A stretch of DNA of 6,360 nucleotides from Bacteroidales bacterium UBA1735 (lineage in GTDB: Bacteria; Bacteroidota; Bacteroidia; Bacteroidales; Paludibacteraceae): the NCBI GenBank assembly GCA_002315745.1, contig DCID01000001.1, forward strand, positions 2,940-9,299, given 5' to 3'. The position numbers were made by a program, and so were the translations under genes. This document shows, one piece after another, positions 1 through 6,328 of the stretch. The notes beneath the pieces are model-generated. The model searched no databases. It was not told where the DNA came from and worked only from the letters and a program-made list of their open reading frames with translations. Numbering within the stretch: position 1 is the first letter of the stretch; each line of letters begins with the position of its first letter.

Positions 1-375
1 GACCTCCCTTGGGGCTTTATCTTCGTGAGAGACGGACAAACCGAACCCTGCCATCCGACGCAGATATATGAGATGCTCTACTGCATCGTCGCAGGTATAG
101 TGACGTGGACGATGTATTGGAAGGGCAAAGCCTATCGCCGCGAGGGGTTGCTGTTTGGGGTCTTCTTGGAGATTGTGTTTGTGACCCGTTTTGCGTTGGA
201 GTTCATTAAGAACGACCAAGAGGCATTCGAGGCTGGGCATGTGCTCAATATGGGGCAGTGGTTGTCGATACCCTTTATTCTGTTAGGCATTTACCTCATC
301 GTACGTGCCTATCGACGTCCCCTGTTGCCGGAGGTGACCACCACTCCAAACTCGAAAGTAGAAAAACGAAAATAG
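1..375 (+). CDS. lgt: Prolipoprotein diacylglyceryl transferase, C-terminal part (5' end outside window)
   Basis: This inner-membrane enzyme moves a diacylglyceryl group from phosphatidylglycerol to the lipobox cysteine of prolipoproteins, the first step of lipoprotein maturation. The reading frame is open from base 1, so the gene starts upstream; 124 codons and a TAG stop are visible. Window codons 18-24 read HPTQIYE, the family's HPxQxYE motif. Codons 63 (Arg) and 67 (Glu), in the pattern RFxxEF, match by position the essential E. coli R239 and E243. The following NMGQWLSIPF stretch is the conserved lead into the last membrane helix (about codons 88-104). The segment ends in a basic, probably cytoplasmic tail (RRP...KVEKRK). 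The lgt signature region (GRxxNFxNxE) would lie upstream and cannot be checked. The motif at codon 18 and the C-terminal helix make the family call firm. sulP begins 20 bp downstream on the same strand; a shared transcript is possible, but no functional link is evident. Confidence 0.95.
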   Translation, partial: DLPWGFIFVRDGQTEPCHPTQIYEMLYCIVAGIVTWTMYWKGKAYRREGLLFGVFLEIVFVTRFALEFIKNDQEAFEAGHVLNMGQWLSIPFILLGIYLIVRAYRRPLLPEVTTTPNSKVEKRK

Positions 376-395
376 TCTGTTAAATAATATAAGGT

Positions 396-2117
396 ATGAA
401 TTCAGTTTTTGCGCCTAAGTTCTTCACAGGAATTAAGGATTATAAGCGTGCGCAGTTTCCCAAAGATTTGATGGCAGGAGCCATCACGGGTGTTGTAGCC
501 ATTCCGTTGGCTATTGCTTTTGGTATAGCCTCGGGGGTAGGCCCATCCGAGGGTTTGGTGACCGCTATTGTTGCGGGTTTTCTCATTTCCCTCTTGGGCG
601 GTACCAAAGTGCAGATTGGTGGCCCAACCGGTGCGTTCATCATTATCATCTATGGTATCATCCAGCAGCATGGTCTGTCGGGATTGATGATTGCTACCAT
701 CATGGCGGGTATCTTGCTCATCCTAATGGGTGTCTTCCGCCTTGGAAATGTCATTAAGTTCGTGCCATATCCTATCATCATTGGTTTTACGGCAGGTATA
801 GCTCTCACCATTTTTTCCACTCAGATGAATGACCTCTTTGGTTTGGGGATAGAGAACGCTCCCGCTGATTTTCTGCATAAATGGGCTTGTTACGCCGAGC
901 ATTGGCAGAACATCAATTTCTGGGCATTGGGTATAGGTCTCTGTTCCTTAGGTATTATCATTGTCACCCCTTATGTGTCCAAAAAGATTCCGGGCTCATT
1001 GATTGCCATTGTGGTGATGACGTTCATTTGTTGGTTACTGCGCGAGTTCGGTGGAGTGGAGTCGATTACGACCATTGGTGACCTATATACTTTACCTTCG
1101 GGAATGCCCAAACCGCAATTACCAGCGATGGAGTTAGCCGAAGGACAGACCTGGCTGCAACTGGTGCAGACCCTTTTCCCATCGGCGTTCACGATTGCTA
1201 TGTTGGGTGCGATTGAATCGCTGCTCTCTGCGATGGTGGCAGATGGTGTGATAGGCGACGAACATAACTCGAACACCGAACTCATTGCCCAAGGTATAGC
1301 GAATATCGCCACACCTTTCTTTGGTGGCATCCCTGCGACGGGTGCTATTGCGCGTACCATGACGAATATCAATAACGGTGGTCGCTCGCCCTTAGCCGGT
1401 ATCGTGCATGTGGCGGTGTTGCTGCTTGTGCTACTGCTGATGGGACCATTAGTTGGGCTCATCCCGATGGCGTGCTTGGCGGGTGTGCTGATTATGGTCA
1501 GTTACAACATGTCGGGTTGGCGCACGTTTGTATGGTTGGCAAAGAACCCCAAGTCGGACTTTGTGGTCATGTTGGTTACCTTTGTGCTGACGGTTATCTT
1601 CAATCTTACCGTGGCTATCGAAGTGGGACTGCTGCTTGCAGTTGCCTTGTTCCTTAAGCGCACCAACGAGGCAACGGTCATTCGTACTTTCTCGGGTGAA
1701 CTCGATCCAGGCAAGAATAACGACTTGCGCCTACATGGTCAGGACTTGGAGAAACTGCATATCCCTGCGCACACGGAAGTGTATGAGATTGATGGCCCAT
1801 ACTTCTTCGGTATTGCCAATAAGTTTGACGAGATAAGCCGTCATATCGGTATGGATGACCAACGCGTGCGTATTATCCGTATGCGTAAGGTTAGTTTCAT
1901 TGACTCCACGGGTATGCACAACTTGGAGCAGCTTTATCGCCGCTCCAAGAACTGTGGTATTCAACTCGTCTTATCGGGTGTCAACCAACATATTTATAAG
2001 GCTTTGGATAAAGCCGGTTTGGTGGCTCTTATTGGCAAAGAGAATATCCGCGACCATATCAATGGTGCCCTTTCCCGTGCCGGCGAGATAGTCGGCGAAG
2101 ACATCCCTGCTAACTAA
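396..2117 (+). CDS. SulP/SLC26-family inorganic anion transporter with C-terminal STAS domain
   Basis: This is a 573-residue inner-membrane secondary transporter of the SulP family, whose members carry sulfate, bicarbonate or dicarboxylates; the substrate cannot be fixed from sequence. The membrane part spans about residues 25-422 with many hydrophobic segments, as expected for the 14-segment fold. Family hallmarks visible are QIGGPTGAF (73-81), ESLLSAMVADG (274-284) and GGIPATGAIART (310-321), which line the substrate site in known structures. A cytoplasmic STAS domain follows at about 450-560, with IDSTG at 502-506; the Ser in this DSTG motif is the phosphorylated residue in SpoIIAA-type STAS proteins. 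Length is normal for bacterial SulP. The ATG at 396 is chosen because the conserved amphipathic start (FPKDLMAGAITGVVAIPLAI, 21-40) begins soon after it. The preceding AAGG is too close to act as a normal Shine-Dalgarno, while the AT-rich leader is usual for Bacteroidota. It follows lgt by 20 bp and ends 1 nt before a convergent gene. BicA-like and DauA-like roles are both possible. Confidence 0.93.
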   Translation: MNSVFAPKFFTGIKDYKRAQFPKDLMAGAITGVVAIPLAIAFGIASGVGPSEGLVTAIVAGFLISLLGGTKVQIGGPTGAFIIIIYGIIQQHGLSGLMIATIMAGILLILMGVFRLGNVIKFVPYPIIIGFTAGIALTIFSTQMNDLFGLGIENAPADFLHKWACYAEHWQNINFWALGIGLCSLGIIIVTPYVSKKIPGSLIAIVVMTFICWLLREFGGVESITTIGDLYTLPSGMPKPQLPAMELAEGQTWLQLVQTLFPSAFTIAMLGAIESLLSAMVADGVIGDEHNSNTELIAQGIANIATPFFGGIPATGAIARTMTNINNGGRSPLAGIVHVAVLLLVLLLMGPLVGLIPMACLAGVLIMVSYNMSGWRTFVWLAKNPKSDFVVMLVTFVLTVIFNLTVAIEVGLLLAVALFLKRTNEATVIRTFSGELDPGKNNDLRLHGQDLEKLHIPAHTEVYEIDGPYFFGIANKFDEISRHIGMDDQRVRIIRMRKVSFIDSTGMHNLEQLYRRSKNCGIQLVLSGVNQHIYKALDKAGLVALIGKENIRDHINGALSRAGEIVGEDIPAN

Positions 2118-2118
2118 C

Positions 2119-4023
2119 TTACTCTATTCGAGTACCAAGAATGTCGTAGCGTTGTCCATTGTTATAGATGACTACGCGCCCGTTTTCTATCCGTTTGAAG
2201 AGGCCTTCCTTCGGGGCTGCTACTTCGTCAACCGCGGTCACGCCAATACCCCAACGGATATCTGTGAGGTAATAGACGACACCGTTATTCCCACCCTTAT
2301 CGTAGAAACGGAATACCATAAAGAAGGCGTCTGGCATATTAGGTACTACCGACAGATCCATTACGATAGGCACCCAGTTACCTTCTAATTCGCTATCATC
2401 GGCAGGGAAGAGTGAATCGGCTGCAGCGATGTGCTGGAAGATGATCTGCTTAGGATCGCTTGGGTCAACGAAGTACAACTGCAATCTACCCGTCTGTCCT
2501 TTGTAGATAAGGTCGCTCATCACGCTGAAACTAAAGATCTTTGTCGGAGCGTTCTTATAATCCAACGCGGGTGTAACCAGCCATGTCTCCATCTCGATCG
2601 TTCCCGAATCCTGATAGGAGAAGTAACTAACCGCTTTAGCTTGGGTCGTTGTGTCGCTATAGTATCCCCACCAAGGACGTTGACCTTTGGTTACTACGTT
2701 TTGCCAATCGGTCGTTTTGAGCGTCTTATTACGGCACGTATCGGCATGGTCGAAGTTCTCGTCCATGATAGCGTATGGGTTATTCGTATTGAATACAAAA
2801 GTCGTATCCCAATCGATAATAATTGGTTCAGGCTTGCCTTCGGAAGCGACACCTGCAGTAGAGAAGAAGATGGTATCCGCTATACCCGACGTATATGCTT
2901 TGTAACGCGCGGTATAGACACCATCTTTCTTAGGTGCAAAAGTGATAATCACCGTATCGGTTTCGTTCTTCAGGAAGTACGAATCGGACAGACCGAATGC
3001 CCAAGGGTCGCCTGTCTCGTCATCGACGACCACATGTACATAGTCGTAGCAGTTCTCACTATGAACGATGAACGTGTCGGTAACGGACTCGTACGCCTTG
3101 CAGCGGAACGTGTCAAACTCCATCGGGGTGATGGTGATAATTGGCGCTTTGGTGGTATCAATAGCCGTAGCAGACAAAGAAACAGAACGGTTCATTATGC
3201 TTGTCTCGGGGCTCTCGTCATCGTTGATGTTCAGTGTAGCAGAATATTTGCCCACAGTTGATGCTTCAAAACGAACGGTCACCGTGTCTAAGGTGGCAGT
3301 CACTTCAGGTTTATCTATGGAGAAAGCCTTTTTGCCGGTACCTGTAATGGTTAATGTCACGGGTTCGGTGAGGTTAAACTGCCGAATAGCAATCTTAGCC
3401 ACCAGTGTGTCCGTCTTGATTTGTGCCGTGACGGAGTAACTGTCCTTATCGGGAATGATGGTGAAGTAGGGGGTAGTTGGTTCAACAAATTCGAATGAGC
3501 AACTGTCTAACTTCGCCAAACTCTTTTTGGTAAACGCGATGCGGAACTCGAAGTTGCGTGCTCCTTCGGGCTTGATCGTTCCTACTTCCACTTTCGTCCA
3601 TTCGGTGCTATAGGGCAGTACTTGCTGGAGTGCAGGTTCTTGCACCAAGGGGTCACTACCTGCCGAAGCCGTCCAGTAGCAGTCTAAAGAAAGCAGGCTG
3701 TCGTTCACGTTCTTGTAGTAGAACGCCACGCGGAAAGAATCATTGACCATGTAGTTGGAGCAGTCGATGGATTGGTAGAGGGTAGCGCCCAAGACCTTCA
3801 ACTCAGATGTGGTCATAAAAGCCGCCTTGCCATCCACCACATCCGCGGAGTCCACATTCTGACCCCATGCGTTGGAGAACGACCAAGAGTCGAAGGCTGC
3901 CGACTTCAACGACATGAACGAACTGAGAGTGTACTCCTCAAAACTGCCGTTCTCTAATAGCTCTTCGCTATATGCAGACAGCACTCCCACGAGTGCTGCC
4001 GCTATTAAAATTATGCGTTTCAT
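2119..4023 (-). CDS. Secreted modular surface protein: NGSFE module, Ig-like domains, choice-of-anchor-J/cleaved-adhesin-like domain, short C-terminal tail
   Basis: This 634-residue exported protein has no recognised enzyme domain. Residues 1-19 form a signal peptide (basic KR, hydrophobic core, AYS before the cut, then E20); no lipobox cysteine, so it is not a lipoprotein. Residues 21-182 are a beta-rich module starting ELLENGSFEEY, resembling CBM4/9-type carbohydrate-binding folds, and homologous to the C-terminal module of the upstream gene. About 187-290 and 295-395 are two Ig-like sandwich domains; both carry the strand pattern DTVxxxF followed by GxYxA. About 418-593 resembles the choice-of-anchor-J or cleaved-adhesin family: ENFD at 422-425 and ETWLVTPALDY at 479-489 are its typical landmarks. 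The last 25 residues match the tail of the upstream protein and may be a T9SS-type sorting signal. The ATG is 3 nt after the upstream stop, so translation is probably coupled; only a weak AAGAA precedes it. Role inferred: surface binding or adhesion, ligand unknown. Confidence 0.88.
   Translation of the reverse strand: MKRIILIAAALVGVLSAYSEELLENGSFEEYTLSSFMSLKSAAFDSWSFSNAWGQNVDSADVVDGKAAFMTTSELKVLGATLYQSIDCSNYMVNDSFRVAFYYKNVNDSLLSLDCYWTASAGSDPLVQEPALQQVLPYSTEWTKVEVGTIKPEGARNFEFRIAFTKKSLAKLDSCSFEFVEPTTPYFTIIPDKDSYSVTAQIKTDTLVAKIAIRQFNLTEPVTLTITGTGKKAFSIDKPEVTATLDTVTVRFEASTVGKYSATLNINDDESPETSIMNRSVSLSATAIDTTKAPIITITPMEFDTFRCKAYESVTDTFIVHSENCYDYVHVVVDDETGDPWAFGLSDSYFLKNETDTVIITFAPKKDGVYTARYKAYTSGIADTIFFSTAGVASEGKPEPIIIDWDTTFVFNTNNPYAIMDENFDHADTCRNKTLKTTDWQNVVTKGQRPWWGYYSDTTTQAKAVSYFSYQDSGTIEMETWLVTPALDYKNAPTKIFSFSVMSDLIYKGQTGRLQLYFVDPSDPKQIIFQHIAAADSLFPADDSELEGNWVPIVMDLSVVPNMPDAFFMVFRFYDKGGNNGVVYYLTDIRWGIGVTAVDEVAAPKEGLFKRIENGRVVIYNNGQRYDILGTRIE
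2122..2196 (-). other. Short C-terminal tail of the 634-aa protein, T9SS sorting-like
   Basis: Residues 610-634 have the pattern ENGRVVIxNNGQRYDILG. N614, G615, I619, G623, Y626, I628 and G630 coincide with the tail of the 762-aa protein. A VDE segment (598-600) precedes it, as VDD (726-728) does in the neighbour. The two proteins are otherwise built from different domains just before this tail, which argues that it is a portable export or anchoring signal. Confidence 0.55.
3478..3966 (-). other. NGSFE module, copy B (residues about 20-182 of the 634-aa protein)
   Basis: It begins directly after the signal peptide with ELLENGSFEEY and contains DVVDGKAAFMTTS, YKNVNDSLLSLDCYW and KPEGARNFEF. 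Its cysteines are 88, 115 and 175. By hand alignment about 40% of residues in the 81-180 part are identical to copy A, with only small compensating gaps. Position at the N-terminus here and near the C-terminus in the neighbour implies module duplication or shuffling. Confidence 0.8.
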
Positions 4024-4026
4024 TTC

Positions 4027-6315
4027 TTATAATTTTTGTCCTGCGATATTATAAGTCACGCCATCACGGATGATCAGCATTTGTCCGTTGCGGATGATCT
4101 TGCGAGCACCATTGTGCATTGTGCATTGTGCATCGTCCACTTTCGTGCTAATCTCTTGATACGTGAACGCGCAGTCATCAATGAGCACCAATGCTTTCCT
4201 TGGAATATTAATCTTGAACTTGAAGTACTTAGCACCTTCTGGCTTAGCAGTCTTCACTTCTACAACATTATATTTAGACTTGCTGCTTACCAGTACTTGT
4301 TTAACAGCACCTTGCGCCATAGATTCACCACCCATCGAAGCAGACCAGAAGCAATCGAGTGCCAGGAGGCTGTCGTTGAGGTTCTTATATCCAATACGCA
4401 CCTTAAACTCATCCCCTTCGGCATAATCTTGGCAGTTGAGCTCTTGGTAAATGTAACCTTTGGAAACATCCGAAGTGGTCTTAAATGCAGCTTTGCCTTC
4501 TAAGACATCGGACGTTTCGGCAACCAAAGTTGTACCCAATATACTGCTTACTTCCCAATCTTCAAATGTGGTAGCCGAGCCATAGGGCGAGGAACTTGTC
4601 TTATAGTCTTCAAAGCTACCATTCTTCAGCAACTCGGGATTAGCGTCGATGATATCGTCGATATTACGAGGCAGAATAACGCTACCGCTGGTGTTGAAGC
4701 AGAAACCAATCACATGGGCTTTAGCAGGAATCACCTTACCTACGATATTGTTGTTCTCTACTTTGACTTTAGCGTCTTCGGTGGATTGGCTGATAGCGTA
4801 TTGACCTACTGCAAAACTGCCGCCTGCATCCTCAAACGCCACGCCCTTAATCTTCACAAGTTCGAGCAAATAATCCACCGCATTCGCTTGCAAGTCAGCA
4901 AGGCTCACTTCCTGTGGCTCAACCGTATTACCTGTGCTTACAATAGTAGGCGCTTGGGCAACATAGAATGGCAGAATACCCAAAGCCTCTTCACCATTAT
5001 TGAGGATGAAGCCCTTCACTTTAGCACCCACTAAGTTGTCGCCGCATTTGCCATACGAGTCGAATAACTTCACCGCACCCGAAGCGTCCTGCAAGTATAT
5101 CTCACGGTCATCGATGGTTGTGTCGCGAGTAACAATAGCTTCGCCATTGAGACGGAACAGACCTGCGTATGCCTCATACAGTTTAACGGAATCCTTGAGG
5201 GCAGCAACATTGGCGCAAGCTACAACGGGGTAGGAAGTCCAAGAAACTGCCACTTTCTTTTCTACACCTTCGCTGGACAGGATGATGGTATCTACTTGTG
5301 CCCATACAGCGTTAGCTTTGAGCGAAACAGTAACTTTCGCACCTGCCTCTGCTTCTGCTTTGGTCAAGGAATATTTTGAAAGCGAGATATCGGCATTACT
5401 ATTAGATAACGTGATGCCGCCTTTGAGATTTACAGCGGAGATAATCAAATCCTTGCTTGTCTCTGTTCCTTGATAGAGCTGCCCGAAACTGAGGGAACTA
5501 TTCACACCGATAGCAGGATCGGTGCCGCCACCGCCTTCAAAGAGGTCAGCCCACTTGTCAGATACACGAATCTCGTCGATAATAACACTGGTTAGAGAGC
5601 CGTAGGGACGGAGATTCATCCAATAGAGATCGGGAGCATCCTTACGCTGATTGGCACCTACGAGTCCGGTATCTTGCATACAGGTCTGTGTCGGAGTAGC
5701 TTCATCCAGTTTGGTTGGGTTAACCCAAAGCGAAACAACATCGTTGGTGTCGCCCTTGACGAAGTCATAGCGTACGACCACTAAAATGGTGCTATCGAAT
5801 GGAATCTTATTGGTAAAACGGAATCCGTTTTCGTTGGCTTTGCTCACACCGAGTTTGTATCCACCACCGCTCTTGTCGTAGGAAATGCGTAATTCTGCAA
5901 AGTAGGCTTTTGCAGCAGACTCCGTAGAACTTCCTGTCATCATAAGTAGCACTTCCTTGCTAACTGTTGTTTTTATTGAGTCCACGTTAATCAGCGCGCT
6001 ATAGTACACACTCTTTCCGTCACCGCCAACAGAGTTAAATGCACGTATGGTGCGGCTTCCGCTACCTGCGAAACGAATGGCGTTTGTTGAGTCACCTGTG
6101 AAATAACCCTCACGGGTGAGGTTGTTGTTCACCACTTGAATTTCATTACCAGTTGTAAACCACCACCAGTTTGACTGATCGGTACCCATACCTTTGTAGT
6201 CTCCAGAACTGAGGTCGCCTACGTTACGATTAAAGCTTTCTTTCATTAACACTTCAGCCTTTGCGCTGAACACAACGGCGGTCATAACCGCCAAAATAGT
6301 AAATAATTTTTTCAT
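4027..6315 (-). CDS. Secreted modular surface protein: concanavalin-like sandwich, Ig-like, tandem OB-like domains, NGSFE module, short C-terminal tail
   Basis: This 762-residue exported protein is the first gene of the minus-strand pair. Residues 1-20 are a signal peptide (KK, hydrophobic core, AKA before the cut at E21) without a lipobox. About 21-260 looks like a LamG/concanavalin-type jelly roll, ending in the typical YWMNLRP...IIDEIRVSDKWADL (231-258). After a GGGG linker, about 268-362 is an Ig-like domain with the pattern LSFGxLxxG...VTVSL. About 364-452 is OB-like (LNGEAIVTRD, IYLQDASGAVKLFD), and about 460-556 is a second OB-like domain ending in VILPRNIDDI; this pair resembles domains common in Bacteroidota secreted proteins. 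About 560-722 is the NGSFE module shared with the downstream gene. Residues 739-762 are the shared C-terminal tail. No catalytic motif was seen. The ATG at 6315 is supported by a good Shine-Dalgarno 7 nt upstream and by the signal peptide. The likely role is surface binding; substrate unknown. Confidence 0.88.
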   Translation of the reverse strand: MKKLFTILAVMTAVVFSAKAEVLMKESFNRNVGDLSSGDYKGMGTDQSNWWWFTTGNEIQVVNNNLTREGYFTGDSTNAIRFAGSGSRTIRAFNSVGGDGKSVYYSALINVDSIKTTVSKEVLLMMTGSSTESAAKAYFAELRISYDKSGGGYKLGVSKANENGFRFTNKIPFDSTILVVVRYDFVKGDTNDVVSLWVNPTKLDEATPTQTCMQDTGLVGANQRKDAPDLYWMNLRPYGSLTSVIIDEIRVSDKWADLFEGGGGTDPAIGVNSSLSFGQLYQGTETSKDLIISAVNLKGGITLSNSNADISLSKYSLTKAEAEAGAKVTVSLKANAVWAQVDTIILSSEGVEKKVAVSWTSYPVVACANVAALKDSVKLYEAYAGLFRLNGEAIVTRDTTIDDREIYLQDASGAVKLFDSYGKCGDNLVGAKVKGFILNNGEEALGILPFYVAQAPTIVSTGNTVEPQEVSLADLQANAVDYLLELVKIKGVAFEDAGGSFAVGQYAISQSTEDAKVKVENNNIVGKVIPAKAHVIGFCFNTSGSVILPRNIDDIIDANPELLKNGSFEDYKTSSSPYGSATTFEDWEVSSILGTTLVAETSDVLEGKAAFKTTSDVSKGYIYQELNCQDYAEGDEFKVRIGYKNLNDSLLALDCFWSASMGGESMAQGAVKQVLVSSKSKYNVVEVKTAKPEGAKYFKFKINIPRKALVLIDDCAFTYQEISTKVDDAQCTMHNGARKIIRNGQMLIIRDGVTYNIAGQKL
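4030..4101 (-). other. Short C-terminal tail of the 762-aa protein, T9SS sorting-like
   Basis: Residues 739-762 have the pattern NGQxxIIRDGVxYNIxGQ. The tail aligns without gaps to the last residues of the 634-aa protein: N743, G744, I748, G752, Y755, I757 and G759 are shared. Such tails are frequent at the ends of secreted Bacteroidales proteins. It is much shorter than a classical 70-80-residue T9SS type A domain and lacks its final GvYiv-like strand, so the sorting role is inferred. Confidence 0.55.
4111..4133. repeat. 7-bp tandem direct repeat, three full copies plus 2 bp
   Basis: The unit ATTGTGC on the plus strand (GCACAAT in the mRNA) occurs at 4111-4117, 4118-4124 and 4125-4131, followed by AT. 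It lies inside the 762-aa gene and encodes residues around AQCTMHN (729-735), in the linker between the NGSFE module and the C-terminal tail. The unit is not a multiple of 3, so each copy is read in a different frame; three copies together keep the frame. Confidence 0.9.
4150..4638 (-). other. NGSFE module, copy A (residues about 560-722 of the 762-aa protein)
   Basis: This beta-rich module begins ELLKNGSFEDY and contains DVLEGKAAFKTTS, YKNLNDSLLALDCFW and KPEGAKYFKF. Its cysteines are 628, 655 and 715. It is homologous to copy B at the start of the next gene; between the first and third cysteine the two keep identical spacing (27 and 60 residues). The NGSFE opening, a central W, and the G-K-A-A-F strand resemble CBM4/9-type carbohydrate-binding folds, but that assignment is tentative. 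Confidence 0.8.
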
Positions 6316-6322
6316 AATAACA

Positions 6323-6328
6323 CTCCTT
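6323..6328 (-). promoter_or_regulatory. Shine-Dalgarno of the 762-aa gene
   Basis: The minus strand reads AAGGAG, 7 nt before the ATG at 6315. This is a near-perfect match to the anti-Shine-Dalgarno of 16S rRNA at good spacing, and it fixes the start codon. Bacteroidota often lack such a site, so its presence suggests efficient initiation of this operon. The leader around it is very AT-rich. Confidence 0.7.

Noticed and set aside
971..1462. 163-codon minus-strand open frame opposite sulP
   Set aside because: It is the reverse of the conserved SulP membrane core. The composition (Pro, Ser, Thr, Ala rich) is typical of a shadow frame, and no start signal is seen.
2079..2134. Short stems near the convergent junction (GCCG/CGGC at 2079-2096; TACTC/GAGTA at 2120-2134)
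   Set aside because: Stems are only 4-5 bp and neither is followed by a T-run on either strand, so they are not supported as intrinsic terminators.
2245..2772. Gingipain-like protease suggested by the cleaved-adhesin-like domain
   Set aside because: The anchor-J-like domain is related to gingipain adhesin domains, but there is no C25 peptidase domain or His/Cys catalytic pair in the protein.
2431..3261. 276-codon plus-strand open frame opposite the 634-aa gene
   Set aside because: It is fully antisense to a gene with a convincing signal peptide and domains. Its translation has no family-like motif, is rich in Arg/Val/Ile as expected for an antisense frame, and shows no ribosome binding site.
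2119..6315. SusC/SusD-type polysaccharide utilisation locus
   Set aside because: No TonB-dependent receptor, SusD-like lipoprotein or glycoside hydrolase is seen, and neither protein is a lipoprotein.
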